Both the position numbers and the translations under genes were made by a program. 64,000 bases of DNA, from contig NZ_QXGI01000002.1 of NCBI RefSeq assembly GCF_003952025.1, positions 372,001 through 436,000 of the forward strand, given 5' to 3'. Shown one piece after another: positions 18,228 to 27,927 of the stretch (positions within the stretch are counted from its first letter, which is position 1; each line of letters starts with the position of its first letter). The notes beneath the pieces are model-generated. The model was not told the origin of the DNA and did no database searches. It saw nothing but the letters and a program-made list of their open reading frames with translations. Origin of the DNA: Bifidobacterium castoris. GTDB lineage: Bacteria; Actinomycetota; Actinomycetes; Actinomycetales; Bifidobacteriaceae.

Positions 18228-19631
18228 ATGGGAATGACACTGGCCGAAAAGGTCTGGGCTGATCATTTGGTGCGCAAAGGCGACGATGGCGCTCCCGACC
18301 TGCTGTACATCGACCTGATGCTCATGCACGAGGTGACGAGCCCGCAGGCCTTCGAGGGGCTGCGCCTCGCCGGCCGCACCCCGCGCCATGTGGACCAGCT
18401 CATCGCGACCGAGGACCACAACACGCCCACGGTCGACATCGACAGGCCGAACCCGGACGAGACGAGCGCGACGCAGCTGACGACGCTCGAGAGGAACTGC
18501 AAGGAGTTCGGCGTGCGCCTGCACCCGCTCGGCGACGCCGACCAGGGCATCGTCCACGCCTTCGCGCCGATGCTCGGCCTGACGCAACCGGGCATGACGA
18601 TCGTGTGCGGCGACTCGCACACGTCGACGCACGGCGCGTTCGGCGCGCTCGCCTTCGGCATCGGCACCTCCGAGGTCGAACACGTCATGGCGACGCAGAC
18701 GCTCAGCCTCAAGCCGTTCAAGACGATGGCGATCAACATCGAGGGCGATCTGCCCGCCGACGTCAGCGCGAAGGACATCATCCTCGCGATCATCGCGAAG
18801 ATCGGCACCGGCGGCGGCCAGGGCTACGTGCTCGAATACCGCGGCAAGGCCATCGAGAACCTTTCGATGGACGCGCGCATGACGATCTGCAACATGAGCA
18901 TCGAGGCGGGCGCCCGCGCCGGCATGATCGCCCCCGACGAGACGACCTTCGCGTATCTCAAGGGCCGTCCGCACGCGCCGCAGGGCGAACTGTGGGACCA
19001 GGCGGTCGAGTATTGGAAGACGCTGAAGACCGACGACGACGCGCGATTCGACGCTGAGGTCACGCTGCGCGCCGAGGACCTCGAACCCTTCGTCACCTGG
19101 GGCACGAACCCCGGTCAGGGCGTGCCGATCTCCGGCAGCGTCCCGGCCCCCGAGGACTTCGCCGACGCGACCGAGCGCGCCGCCGCCGAACGCGCGCTCG
19201 ACTACATGGGACTCGAGGCGGGCACGCCAATCCGCGACATCCCGGTGGACACGGTGTTCATCGGCTCGTGCACGAACGGCCGCATCGAGGACCTGCGCAT
19301 CGCCGCCGAGATCATGAAGGGCCGCAGGAAGGCCGACTCGATCCACCGTGTGCTCGTCGTGCCGGCGTCCTCGCGCATCCGCCTGCAGGCGGAGGAGGAG
19401 GGCCTCGACCGCATCTTCAAGGACTTCGGCGCCGAATGGCGCAACGCCGGCTGTTCGATGTGCCTGGGCATGAACCCGGACAAGCTCGTCGTCGGCGAAC
19501 GTTCGATCTCCACGTCCAACCGCAACTTCGAAGGCCGTCAGGGCAAGGGCTCGCGCACGCATCTCGCGTCGCCCGCCGTGGCCGCCGCGACGGCGATCCG
19601 CGGCACGATCTCGACGCCCGCCGACCTGTAA
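18228..19631 (+). CDS. leuC: 3-isopropylmalate dehydratase, large subunit
   Basis: With LeuD it isomerises 2-isopropylmalate to 3-isopropylmalate in leucine synthesis. It is an aconitase-fold protein of 467 aa; the iron-sulfur cluster ligands are Cys348 (in GSCTNGR) and Cys409/Cys412 (CSMC). [26 protein letters not shown] is the diagnostic family block. AGGAGGAAG precedes the ATG. leuD follows after 24 nt with its own ribosome site, so the two form an operon. A candidate NdgR operator lies in the 261-nt divergent region. Confidence 0.96.
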   Translation: MGMTLAEKVWADHLVRKGDDGAPDLLYIDLMLMHEVTSPQAFEGLRLAGRTPRHVDQLIATEDHNTPTVDIDRPNPDETSATQLTTLERNCKEFGVRLHPLGDADQGIVHAFAPMLGLTQPGMTIVCGDSHTSTHGAFGALAFGIGTSEVEHVMATQTLSLKPFKTMAINIEGDLPADVSAKDIILAIIAKIGTGGGQGYVLEYRGKAIENLSMDARMTICNMSIEAGARAGMIAPDETTFAYLKGRPHAPQGELWDQAVEYWKTLKTDDDARFDAEVTLRAEDLEPFVTWGTNPGQGVPISGSVPAPEDFADATERAAAERALDYMGLEAGTPIRDIPVDTVFIGSCTNGRIEDLRIAAEIMKGRRKADSIHRVLVVPASSRIRLQAEEEGLDRIFKDFGAEWRNAGCSMCLGMNPDKLVVGERSISTSNRNFEGRQGKGSRTHLASPAVAAATAIRGTISTPADL

Positions 19632-19655
19632 AGCATCCCAGAAAAGGACGATTCG

Positions 19656-20336
19656 ATGGAAAAACTCACAACACTGACCGGAACCGGCGTCCCGCTGCGC
19701 CGCTCGAACGTCGACACCGACCAGATCATCCCGGCCGTCTTCCTCAAGCGCGTGACGCGCACCGGCTTTGATGACGCGCTGTTCTACGCGTGGCGCCGCA
19801 ACCCCGACTTCGTGCTCAACAAGCCGGAGTACGCCGACGGCCAGATCCTCGTGGCGGGTCCCGACTTCGGCATCGGCTCGTCGCGCGAGCACGCCGTCTG
19901 GGCGCTGCACGACTACGGATTCCGCGTCGTCATCGCGCCGCGCTTCGCCGACATCTTCTACGGCAACACGGCGAAGAACGGCGTCCTTGCGGCGATCATG
20001 CCGCAGGAGAGCGTCGAGCTGCTGTGGAAGCTCCTCGAGGAGGAGCCCGGCCGGCAGATGACCGTCGACCTCGAGAACCGCACCGTGGCCTGCGGCGACG
20101 TCGTGCTGCCGTTCGAGGTCAACGACTACGTGCGTTGGCGTCTGATGAACGGCTACGACGACATCGACCTGACGCTGCAGCACGAGGACGACATCGCCGC
20201 CTACGAGGCGATGCGCGCCGAGCGCTTCCCGTTCAAGCCGAAGACGATCCCGGCGTTGCACGGGCCGGATCAGACGATCGAATCGGCGCGCGATCCGCAG
20301 GAGGACGACTGGGCCGGCCCGATCGGCGCGCGCTGA
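19656..20336 (+). CDS. leuD: 3-isopropylmalate dehydratase, small subunit
   Basis: Partner of LeuC, carrying the swivelling domain of the aconitase fold. Diagnostic strings are [18 protein letters not shown] near the N-terminus and [17 protein letters not shown] near residues 66-82. The length of 226 aa is slightly longer than the usual ~200 because of a C-terminal tail. AAAAGGACG precedes the ATG. It ends the operon; a separate promoter follows for the AsnC-type gene. Confidence 0.95.
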   Translation: MEKLTTLTGTGVPLRRSNVDTDQIIPAVFLKRVTRTGFDDALFYAWRRNPDFVLNKPEYADGQILVAGPDFGIGSSREHAVWALHDYGFRVVIAPRFADIFYGNTAKNGVLAAIMPQESVELLWKLLEEEPGRQMTVDLENRTVACGDVVLPFEVNDYVRWRLMNGYDDIDLTLQHEDDIAAYEAMRAERFPFKPKTIPALHGPDQTIESARDPQEDDWAGPIGAR

Positions 20337-20349
20337 ACGGCCGCGACCG

Positions 20350-20355
20350 TATAAT
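20350..20355 (+). promoter_or_regulatory. -10 element upstream of the AsnC-type gene
   Basis: A perfect TATAAT lies 62 nt before the start codon at 20418, in the gap after leuD. No good -35 is seen at 17 nt, so the promoter may rely on an activator or an extended context. Confidence 0.45.
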
Positions 20356-20417
20356 GGGCGGCGGGTGCGACGCAGGCCGCGCCGCGAACGGAGTCGTCAC
20401 AAGGTGAAGGAGCAGCC

Positions 20418-20696
20418 ATGGCGGATGCGATTGTGTTGATCACGACGGACAGCGATATGGTCGGCGACGCCGCGAAGCGCATCGTCGAGCTCGACGGCGT
20501 GCGCGACGTCTACTCGGTGGCGGGTGACGTCGACCTCGTGGCCATCGTCTCCGCTGACCGTTTCGAGGACCTCGCGCAGATCATCCCCGAAGGCATCGCG
20601 AAGGTGGACGGCGTCGCCGCCACGCAGACGCTGATGGCCTTCCGCACGTATTCGAAGGAGGACGAGGAGGCTGCCTTCGACCTCGGCGGCGACTGA
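20418..20696 (+). CDS. Stand-alone Lrp/AsnC ligand-binding domain protein
   Basis: A 92-residue protein consisting only of the RAM/AsnC C-terminal alpha-beta sandwich that binds amino acids in Lrp-family regulators; the DNA-binding helix-turn-helix is absent. ELDGVRDVYSVAGDVDLVAIV is the typical first half and GVAATQTLMAFRTYS the second. AAGGAG 6 nt before the ATG sets the start, so the missing domain is not an annotation error. Such proteins may form ring oligomers and modulate other Lrp proteins. Its place after leuCD suggests a role in sensing branched-chain amino acids, which is inference. Confidence 0.88.
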   Translation: MADAIVLITTDSDMVGDAAKRIVELDGVRDVYSVAGDVDLVAIVSADRFEDLAQIIPEGIAKVDGVAATQTLMAFRTYSKEDEEAAFDLGGD

Positions 20697-20731
20697 TCGC
20701 GCCGCGCAGGCGCCGGATGACGTCGAGCATA

Positions 20732-20787
20732 ACGGCCCGGCGGCCGCGTCCCGTGCATGCGCACGTAGGATGCGGCCGCCGGGCCGT
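20732..20787. terminator. Bidirectional GC hairpin
   Basis: A 16-bp perfect stem (20732-20747 with 20772-20787) and a 24-nt loop lie between the converging AsnC-type and NADH oxidase genes. The T run is absent. Confidence 0.6.
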
Positions 20788-20808
20788 CGTCATAGGGGCA
20801 TGCGGCCG

Positions 20809-22158
20809 TCAGTCGCCCTGCTCGGCAACCGCCTTCGATGCGACGGCGCCGACGTAGTAGACCGGCTGGTCGAAGTTCGGCTGGAACAGGAAATCGACGT
20901 TGGCGAGCATGTCGATCGTGAACCTCGCCTGGATCGCCACCGACACGACGTTCGCGGCGCCGGAGACGTCGACGCTCGAGCAGAACTGCGCGCCTTTGAC
21001 GAGGCGCGTGTTCGGATCCCAGGTCAGGATCGACGTGACCGGTGCCGTCGTCGTCATGAAGGCGGGACGGTAGTCCTCGACGAGCTCGGTCGAACGGATA
21101 TCCATGCCGCGGCGGTTCGCGCCGCCCTGCGTCAGGCCGGACGCGGCGAGCGACAGGTCGTAGAGCTGCACGGCGCTTGTCGCCTGCGTGCCCATGTACT
21201 TGCGCGTCGGCCGTTCGATGTTCGCGCCGACGAGCATGCCCTGGCGCACCGCGTTCGTCGCGAGCGGGATGTAGTCGTGCGCTCCGGTCGGGTTGTACAG
21301 GACGGTCGCGCTGTCGCCGGCCGCGTACACGTAGGGCACCGACGTCTGCATGTATTCGTTCGTGACGATCGCGCCATTGTCCATCATGTCGAGCTGCCCG
21401 CGCACGAGGTCGGTGTTCGGCAGGAAGCCGACCGCGAGCACGGCGAACTGCGCCGTGTACTCGCCGCCGTCGGTGACGACGGTGACGGTGCCGTCCTCGT
21501 CGTTGTCGCGCAAGGAGACGACCTTCTCGCCGAGCGCGAGCGTCACTCCGTGCGCGCGGTAGCGTTCCTCGACCTGATCGGTGATCGGCTTGTCGAAGTT
21601 GTTGGCGAGCACGCGGTCGGCGGCGTCGACGAGCGTCGTCTCGACGCCGATGCCGCTGAACTGCTCGGCCAGTTCGGCGCCGATGTAGCCGGCGCCGATG
21701 ACGACGACCGACTTCGCGTCCGTCGAACGCTCCTTGATCTCGATCGCGTCGTCCCAGTTCTTGCACAGCTGCACGCGCTTCGAATCGACGCCCGGGATCG
21801 ACGGCACGACCGGGCGCGAGCCGGTCGTCACGACGAGCTTGTCGAACGGCAGCGTATCCGTGTCGCCGGTCTCGAGATCGCGGTATTCGAGCGTCCTCGC
21901 GGCGACATGCACGTCGGTGACGTCGGTGCGCATGTGCATCGTGGCGCCGGCCGCCTCGAGCTGCGCGGGCGACGAGTAGAACATCTTCCTCGGATCGGAC
22001 ACGTGGTCGCCGACCCACAGCGCGATGCCGCACGAGAGGAACGACACCGTGGCGTTGCGTTCGAAGACGTGCACATCCCAGTCCGGATGCGCATGGAGGA
22101 TCGACGACGCGGCGAAGGTGCCCGCGTGGGTGCAGCCGATGATCGCGACAGTGGTCAT
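20809..22158 (-). CDS. nox: FAD-dependent NADH oxidase
   Basis: A 449-residue two-dinucleotide-fold flavoprotein of the NADH oxidase / CoA-disulfide reductase group. IIGCTHAGTFAA opens the FAD fold, FLSCGIALWVG places the redox-active Cys at residue 43 (the cysteine-sulfenic acid position in water-forming Nox), and VVIGAGYIGAELAEQF is the NADH-binding fold. It probably reduces O2 to water with NADH, protecting an anaerobe and restoring NAD+. The FAD-fold motif has Cys-Thr-His where GxGxxG is usual, as in other Nox proteins. AAGGAG lies before the ATG. It is convergent with the AsnC-type gene and divergent from murA. Confidence 0.88.
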   Translation of the reverse strand: MTTVAIIGCTHAGTFAASSILHAHPDWDVHVFERNATVSFLSCGIALWVGDHVSDPRKMFYSSPAQLEAAGATMHMRTDVTDVHVAARTLEYRDLETGDTDTLPFDKLVVTTGSRPVVPSIPGVDSKRVQLCKNWDDAIEIKERSTDAKSVVVIGAGYIGAELAEQFSGIGVETTLVDAADRVLANNFDKPITDQVEERYRAHGVTLALGEKVVSLRDNDEDGTVTVVTDGGEYTAQFAVLAVGFLPNTDLVRGQLDMMDNGAIVTNEYMQTSVPYVYAAGDSATVLYNPTGAHDYIPLATNAVRQGMLVGANIERPTRKYMGTQATSAVQLYDLSLAASGLTQGGANRRGMDIRSTELVEDYRPAFMTTTAPVTSILTWDPNTRLVKGAQFCSSVDVSGAANVVSVAIQARFTIDMLANVDFLFQPNFDQPVYYVGAVASKAVAEQGD

Positions 22159-22489
22159 GAGAGTCTCCTTCGATGGTCATGCGGAAGGCCGGCGATCCGT
22201 TTCGCGCGGCGCCCGGCCGGTGGCTCCGATGATAGGTGCGAGACGCCGGGGCGGGCGCGGTTTTGCGCGCAACGCCGATAACGTCGGCCGTTCGGTCCGC
22301 CGTGCGCATGCGCGGCCTTGCGACTTACATGCCTTATGGCACAATGAAAGGCTGACGGGTGACGGCGCGGCCGGCCGCGGAAATAAAAACGGCGGCGCGC
22401 GGGTAGATATACATAAAGACGGACGGACCTACTCGGAAGGCGCCGCATCGCGTCTCCCGCGGCAACGATAGGACATGAAAGAGGTAGAC

Positions 22490-23815
22490 GTGGCCGAACA
22501 TACGGATGACGTGTTGCACGTCGTTGGCGGCAAACCGCTTAACGGAACGATCAAGGTCCGTGGAGCCAAGAACTTCGTCAGCAAGGCGATGGTCGCCGCA
22601 TTGCTCGCGCCGGGCACAAGCGTGCTCAAGAACGTGCCGGAGATCCGCGATGTGCACGTTGTCTCCGACCTGCTGCGCCTGCATGGCGTGAACGTGGACG
22701 TCGACGGCTCCGAAGGCGTCGTGACGATCGACGCGACGAACGTGCAGCTCGCCGACGTCGCCGACGTAGACACGCTCTCGGGATCGAGCCGCATCCCGAT
22801 CCTGTTCTCCGGCCCGCTGCTGCACCGCCTCGGCGAGGCCTTCATCCCGGCGCTCGGCGGCTGCAACATCGGCGGGCGCCCGATCGACTTCCATCTCGAG
22901 ACGCTGCGCAAGCTCGGCGCCGACGTGGACAAGGAACACAAGGACGGCATCCACATCACGGCGCCGAACGGCCTGCACGGCGCGAAGATCCACCTGCCGT
23001 ACCCGTCGGTCGGCGCGACCGAGCAGACGCTGCTCGCCGCCGTGCTCGCGGACGGCAAGACCGAGCTGTCCGGCGCGGCGACCGAGCCGGAGATCATGGA
23101 CCTCGTGGCCGTGCTGCAGAAGATGGGTGCGATCATCTCGGTGGACGTCGACCGCACGTTCCGCATCGAAGGCGTCAAGGAGCTCAAGGGCTACACGCAC
23201 ACGGCGCTCACCGACCGCATCGAGGCCGCGAGCTGGGCGTCGGCGGCGCTCGCGACGCATGGCGACATCTTCGTCAAGGGCGCCACGCAGCCGGAGATGA
23301 TGACCTTCCTCAACGTGTTCCGCAAGATCGGCGGCGAGTTCGACATCACCGACCGCGGCATCCGCTTCTGGCATCCGGGCGGCGACCTCAAACCGGTCGC
23401 GATCGAGACCGACGTGCACCCGGGCTTCATGACCGATTGGCAGCAGCCGCTTGTCGTGGCGCTCACGCAGGCCAACGGCCTGAGCATCGTGCATGAGACC
23501 GTCTACGAGAACCGCTTCGGTTTCACGAAGCCGCTCGTGCAGATGGGCGCGACGATCCAGCTGTACCGCGAATGCCTCGGTTCGCTGCCGTGCCGGTTCC
23601 AGCAGCGCAACTACAAGCATTCGGCCGTCATCTTCGGGCCGACGCCGCTCGAGGGGCGCGACATCGACGTGCCGGATCTGCGCGGCGGATTCAGCCACCT
23701 GATCGCGGCGCTCACGGCGAAGGGACCCTCCGACGTGCGCGGCATCAGCCTCATCGACCGCGGCTACGCGGACTTCCGCGGCAAGCTCAACGCGCTTGGC
23801 GCGCAGATCGACTGA
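22490..23815 (+). CDS. murA: UDP-N-acetylglucosamine 1-carboxyvinyltransferase
   Basis: First committed step of peptidoglycan synthesis: transfers enolpyruvate from PEP to UDP-GlcNAc. RGAKNFVSKAMVAALL is the substrate block near the N-terminus, and GGCNIGGRPIDFH carries the catalytic Cys that fosfomycin modifies, so the protein should have the fosfomycin-sensitive form. Two starts are possible: ATG 22475 with only a weak site, or GTG 22490 with AAAGAGG 5 nt upstream. I prefer 22490. It has 441 aa from that start. It is followed by a terminator and the 52-bp repeat array. Confidence 0.94.
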   Translation: MAEHTDDVLHVVGGKPLNGTIKVRGAKNFVSKAMVAALLAPGTSVLKNVPEIRDVHVVSDLLRLHGVNVDVDGSEGVVTIDATNVQLADVADVDTLSGSSRIPILFSGPLLHRLGEAFIPALGGCNIGGRPIDFHLETLRKLGADVDKEHKDGIHITAPNGLHGAKIHLPYPSVGATEQTLLAAVLADGKTELSGAATEPEIMDLVAVLQKMGAIISVDVDRTFRIEGVKELKGYTHTALTDRIEAASWASAALATHGDIFVKGATQPEMMTFLNVFRKIGGEFDITDRGIRFWHPGGDLKPVAIETDVHPGFMTDWQQPLVVALTQANGLSIVHETVYENRFGFTKPLVQMGATIQLYRECLGSLPCRFQQRNYKHSAVIFGPTPLEGRDIDVPDLRGGFSHLIAALTAKGPSDVRGISLIDRGYADFRGKLNALGAQID

Positions 23816-23854
23816 TTCGCGCGACCGCAACGCCCACCATTCTTTCTTTCCCCC

Positions 23855-23892
23855 ACCGGCCAGCTGGCTCTTCTCTCCAGCCGGCCGGTTTT
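23855..23892 (+). terminator. Intrinsic terminator of murA
   Basis: A 13-bp stem (ACCGGCCAGCTGG with CCAGCCGGCCGGT, one A-C mismatch) and a 9-nt loop, followed by TTT, lie 40 nt after the stop. Confidence 0.65.
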
Positions 23893-23893
23893 C

Positions 23894-24190
23894 GCATATG
23901 TGCACGGTGCGGGACGCTGGAGCGGGGCTTGGCGACTTGGGGTGCGCATGCGTGCGCCGGGTGGGACGCGTGGAGTGTGGCTTGATGTCCGGCGGCGCGT
24001 ATGCGTACGCGATGCGGGGCTCGGGGAGGGGGCTTGGCGACTTGGAGTGCGTATGTGTGCGCCGTGCAGGACGCGTGGGGGTGCGGTGGCGTCCGGTGGT
24101 GCGTATGCGTGCGCGGGGCGGGACGCAAGGATGGGGCTTGAGGACTTGGGGTGCGTATGCGTGCGCGGGGCGGGACGTGGGTGTGGCGGT
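23894..24190. repeat. 52-bp tandem repeat array, six units
   Basis: Units begin at 23894, 23944, 23997, 24049, 24101 and 24153, with lengths 50, 53, 52, 52 and 52 bp and a partial last unit. Each opens with a dyad of the form GCGYA-N4-TRCGC (for example GCGTATGCGTACGC and GCGCATGCGTGCGC) and several end in CTTGGCGACTTGGGGT. 52 is not a multiple of three, so the array is not a coding repeat. It ends 30 nt before plsC. Confidence 0.8.
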
Positions 24191-24220
24191 AAGTACGGTT
24201 CTCGGGGCACAATGGGGGGC

Positions 24221-25180
24221 ATGGCATCCAAAGGCAAACCCTCCCCGCGCTCGGCGGTCGAGCCGCTGAGCAATAAACAGGTCGCCAGGCTTGCGGCCGA
24301 ATACGATTTTGTCGACCCGACCCGGCCGTTCCCGACCGGTCGCATCCGCCCGAACCAGAAGGAGATCGACGAACTCAACCCGAAGACCACGCACAGGCTG
24401 CTCGAAGGCGCGGCGAAGGTGCTGCGCGCAAGCTGCAAGGTGCGCGCATGGGGCCTTGACAACGTGCCCGTCGAAGGGGCCTACATCACGGCCGCCACGC
24501 ATGTGACGCAGTTCGACGTCTTCGTTCCGATGGTCGCGATGTTCCAGATGGGGCGGCGCCCGCGCTACATGGCGAAGGCCGAGATGGGCAAGTGGCCGAT
24601 CATCGGCAAATGGTTCCGCGCCGTCGGCATGCAGCCCGTGCCGCGCCGCAGCGGCAAGGCCCGCCAGATAGAGGAGGAGTCGATCAACATCCTCGCCTCC
24701 GGCCATGCGCTGACGATCTGGCCGGAGGGCACCGTCACGCGCGACCCGAAGAAATGGCCGATGAGCATGAAGAACGGCGTCGGCTTCATCGCGCTCGAGG
24801 CCTCGCGACGCGTAGGCCATCAGATCCCGCTGTACTGCGCGGTGACATGGGGCGCCGCGAGCATCAACCACTGGTGGCCGTGGCCGCGCAAGAACGTCGT
24901 CATGTGCTACGATGTGCGGCTCGACTACGCCGATCTGCTCGCGCACGCCGACCAGTGGGGCGATGAGCCGCCTGTCGAGCTCGCCGACGAACTCGCACGC
25001 CGCGTGCGCGTGCGTATGAAGGAGGTCATGGCGAACATCCGCGGCGTCAAGGCGCCGGACGGGTTCTACGACTACCGCATCATGAAGGAGGTCCCCGAGG
25101 TCGCCCCCTTCACCGATCCGCATCTCGTCGACGCGCAGGCGCTCGGCAAGACCACGGAGGCGGCGCCGAAGGACGAATAA
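24221..25180 (+). CDS. plsC: 1-acyl-sn-glycerol-3-phosphate acyltransferase
   Basis: Acyltransferase of phosphatidic acid synthesis at the inner face of the membrane. The catalytic HX4D motif is HVTQFD near residue 92, and WPEGTVTRDP is the EGT block that binds glycerol phosphate. It is 319 aa with a hydrophilic N-terminal extension of about 65 residues and no obvious transmembrane helix. There is no ribosome site, but CACAAT lies 7 nt before the ATG (leaderless); an ATG 9 nt upstream is in frame. gpsA, which makes the glycerol-3-phosphate backbone, follows 138 nt later, so the pair makes metabolic sense. Confidence 0.9.
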   Translation: MASKGKPSPRSAVEPLSNKQVARLAAEYDFVDPTRPFPTGRIRPNQKEIDELNPKTTHRLLEGAAKVLRASCKVRAWGLDNVPVEGAYITAATHVTQFDVFVPMVAMFQMGRRPRYMAKAEMGKWPIIGKWFRAVGMQPVPRRSGKARQIEEESINILASGHALTIWPEGTVTRDPKKWPMSMKNGVGFIALEASRRVGHQIPLYCAVTWGAASINHWWPWPRKNVVMCYDVRLDYADLLAHADQWGDEPPVELADELARRVRVRMKEVMANIRGVKAPDGFYDYRIMKEVPEVAPFTDPHLVDAQALGKTTEAAPKDE

Positions 25181-25318
25181 CGCGCCAAGAGCGAAATCGA
25201 ACATCGCGGCGCGACAGCGGCAACAATAGAGAGCAGACGAATCCGCGGGGACGGGTCGATGCCCGGCTCCGCCGCAATGACAGATGCCGGCGCGCACGCG
25301 CGGCGGAAGGAGCACGAT

Positions 25319-26317
25319 ATGGCGAACATCACGGTTCTGGGCGCGGGCGCCTGGGGAACGGCCTTCGGACAGGTCCTCGCGGACGCGGGCAACAACGTGA
25401 CGATGTGGGCGATCGAGCCGGAGATCGTCAAGGCGATCCAGACCGAGCACCGCAATCCGGTGCGGCTGCCGAGCGTCGAGAAGCTGCCGGACACGATGAC
25501 GGCGACCGGCGACCGCGCCGAAGCGGTCGCGCATGCCGACGTCGTCGTCGTCGCGATCGCCGCGCAGGTCGCACGCAAGGCGCTTGAGGAGTTCAACGGG
25601 CTGCTGCCGGACGAGGCCCTCGTCGTCTCGCTGATGAAGGGCATCGAAAAGGACACCGGCAAGCGCATGGACCAGGTCGTCGAAGAGGCGCTCGAGCTGC
25701 CGGCCAACCGCTTCCTCGCCCTGTCCGGACCGAACCTGAGCAAGCAGGTCGCCGCGCGCGAGCCCGCCGCGGCCGTCGTCGGCTGCACCGACATCGACAA
25801 CGCGCGCGCATTCGCGAAGATGTGCACGACCGACTACTTCAAGGCCTTCATCACGGTCGACGTCATCGGCCTCGAACTGTGCGGGTCGCTCAAGAACGTC
25901 GTCGCGCTCGCCGTCGGCATGTCGCACGGCGCCGGCTACGGCGAGAACACGGCCGCGATGATCGAGACGCGCGGCCTGACCGAGATCAAGGAGGTCGGCA
26001 CCGAGGCGGGCGCGCTGCCGGAGACCTTCTACGGCCTCGCCGGCGTCGGCGACCTCATCGCGACCTGCGGTTCGCCGTTGTCGCGCAACTACACCTTCGG
26101 CTACAACCTCGGCAAGGGCATGAGCGTCGAGGATGCGACGAAGGCCAGCAACGGCGTCGCCGAAGGCGTCGCCACCGCATCCGCCGTCGTCGCGCTCGGC
26201 GAGAGGTACCGTGTGGACACGCCGCTCGCGAAGGCCGTGACGCGCGTGCTCAACGACGGCATCTCCTTCGATCAGATGATCGCCGAGATGTTCCCGAAGG
26301 ACATCACCGTCGAATGA
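25319..26317 (+). CDS. gpsA: Glycerol-3-phosphate dehydrogenase (NAD(P)+)
   Basis: Reduces dihydroxyacetone phosphate to sn-glycerol-3-phosphate for phospholipids. The N-terminal fold reads VLGAGAWGTAFGQVLADAGN, and the catalytic Lys region is GSLKNVVALAVGMSHGAGYGENT. AGVGDLIATCGSPLSRN is also typical. It is 332 aa, a normal length. The start at 25319 is set by GGAAGGAG 6 nt upstream. It lies between plsC and a strong bidirectional terminator shared with ddl. Confidence 0.95.
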   Translation: MANITVLGAGAWGTAFGQVLADAGNNVTMWAIEPEIVKAIQTEHRNPVRLPSVEKLPDTMTATGDRAEAVAHADVVVVAIAAQVARKALEEFNGLLPDEALVVSLMKGIEKDTGKRMDQVVEEALELPANRFLALSGPNLSKQVAAREPAAAVVGCTDIDNARAFAKMCTTDYFKAFITVDVIGLELCGSLKNVVALAVGMSHGAGYGENTAAMIETRGLTEIKEVGTEAGALPETFYGLAGVGDLIATCGSPLSRNYTFGYNLGKGMSVEDATKASNGVAEGVATASAVVALGERYRVDTPLAKAVTRVLNDGISFDQMIAEMFPKDITVE

Positions 26318-26335
26318 TCGATTATCGATAACGGA

Positions 26336-26383
26336 ACGATCGGGGGCCGTGCACAACGGATGCTGTGCACGGCCCCCGATCGT
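26336..26383. terminator. Bidirectional terminator between gpsA and ddl
   Basis: A 19-bp perfect stem (26336-26354 with 26365-26383) and a 10-nt loop sit between two converging genes. Confidence 0.75.
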
Positions 26384-26408
26384 ATCCGCGCGGCGGCTGC
26401 GGACGCCG

Positions 26409-27578
26409 TCAGTGATTCAACGCGCCCTCGATGAGCAGCGTGACCATATCCGGGAACGGGATGCCGGTGGCCTCCCACGCCTTCGGGAACAGCGAGATCG
26501 ACGTGCAGCCGGGGAAGGTGTTGATCTCGTTGACGAGGACGTCGCCTTCGGCCGTCACGAAGGTGTCGACGCGGCTCAGACCGGTGCCGTCGACGGCGTT
26601 GAACGCGCGCACCGCCGTGTCGCGGACACGCTCGATCAGCTCATCGGACAGCTTCGGCGGGATTTCGGTGTGGCTCGCCTGCGAGTCCATGTACTTGCTG
26701 TCGAAATCGTAGAACTGGTCGTCGCCGTCCTCGCGCTTGTCGAGCACGACCTCGCCGGGCAGGCTCGCGCGCGCCGAATCGGTCGGCTTCGGCCGGATGA
26801 CGCCGCATTCGATCTCGCGCGCGTCGATGCCCTGTTCGATGAGCACGCGCCAGTCATGCAGGCTCGCCTCATACACGGCGGCCGCGAGCGCCTCCGGATC
26901 GTTGACGCGTTCGACCTTCGTGACGCCGAAGCTGGAGCCGGCACGCGACGGTTTGACGAACAGCGGGTAGGCGAGTCCGGCCTCGTCGACGAGCCCGAGG
27001 AAGGCCTCGCCGTCGGCGCCGAAACTGTCGGAGGAGTCGAAGCGGCGCGTGTCGATCGTGATGCCCGGTGCGACCGGGATGCCGGCGGCGTCGAGCAGCA
27101 CCTTCGTGTAATGCTTGTCCATGCAGGCGGCCGACGCGAGCACGCCGCAGCCGACATAGGGCACGCCCATCATCTCGAAGAGCCCCTGGATCGTGCCGTC
27201 CTCGCCGTATGGGCCGTGCAATGCCGGGATGACGACGTCGATGTGGCCGAGCGAGGCGAGCGTGCCGTCGGAGCCGCATGCCCAGAAGCCGTCGGAGCCC
27301 TGTCCGATGTTGAGGACGACGTCACGTGAGCCTTCGACGCGCTCGACCTGCGGCAGGCCGTGCGCGAGGTCCCAGTCGAGCGGATCGGCGCCGTCGGTGA
27401 TCCATGCGCCGTCCTTCATGATGCCGATGAGGACGGGTTCGAACCTTTCCGGGTCGAGCGCGCGCAGGAACGTGGCGGCCGTGATGCAGGAGATCGAATG
27501 CTCATCCGCCTTGCCGCCGTATATGACGGCGACGCGCGTGCGGTCGGCGGTTGCTTGCTGGGACGTCGGTTCGGACAT
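26409..27578 (-). CDS. ddl: D-alanine-D-alanine ligase
   Basis: ATP-grasp enzyme that makes D-Ala-D-Ala for the peptidoglycan stem. Visible blocks are VIYGGKADEHSIS near residue 17, ALHGPYGEDGTIQG, KHYTKVLLDAAGIPVAPG, VKPSRAGSSFGVTKV and NTFPGCTSISLFPKAWEATG. The EINTFPG segment supplies metal ligands. No vancomycin-type change can be called from this alone. The ATG at 27578 follows AGAGGTGA; a GTG two codons upstream is an alternative. It is convergent with gpsA in the usual bifidobacterial order. Confidence 0.94.
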   Translation of the reverse strand: MSEPTSQQATADRTRVAVIYGGKADEHSISCITAATFLRALDPERFEPVLIGIMKDGAWITDGADPLDWDLAHGLPQVERVEGSRDVVLNIGQGSDGFWACGSDGTLASLGHIDVVIPALHGPYGEDGTIQGLFEMMGVPYVGCGVLASAACMDKHYTKVLLDAAGIPVAPGITIDTRRFDSSDSFGADGEAFLGLVDEAGLAYPLFVKPSRAGSSFGVTKVERVNDPEALAAAVYEASLHDWRVLIEQGIDAREIECGVIRPKPTDSARASLPGEVVLDKREDGDDQFYDFDSKYMDSQASHTEIPPKLSDELIERVRDTAVRAFNAVDGTGLSRVDTFVTAEGDVLVNEINTFPGCTSISLFPKAWEATGIPFPDMVTLLIEGALNH

Positions 27579-27927
27579 GGTCACCTCTGTGCTGGAAAGT
27601 CAGGATCTACGACGTCTTCAGCCTACTCGCACGATGGTAACTGAGGGGCGCCGCGGGCGGACCCCGACGAGCGGGAACGCCGCCCCGCGCGCGTGTCAGC
27701 GCCGCCGTATGCACCGGTGACATCTCATAGGTCAGGATGGGCGCCTGCGGTGGACGGGGTTCCGATACACTGTTGTTATTCGCGTGCGTTACCGGGAGAC
27801 GTGCTCGTTGCGGCCATTGCCGAACGCCGCCGAACCACGATGTCGACGATGCCCCGGCATCGCAACGGGACGGCCATGCCGCGCCAGACACGGCGGCCGT
27901 CCGGCCGACCAGGAAAGGGAAAACACG
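27579..27927. other. Divergent spacer between ddl and the DUF4854 gene
   Basis: No gene is seen in these 349 nt. TACACT near 27766 could be a -10 element for the rightward gene. ATCTCATAGGTCA at 27722 loosely resembles the candidate NdgR sites at 17981 and 18114, but the match is weak. Confidence 0.4.

Noticed and set aside
22334-26356. A 1340-codon open frame antisense to murA, plsC and gpsA
   Set aside because: Same GC artefact; the opposite strand has well-supported genes with family motifs and start signals.
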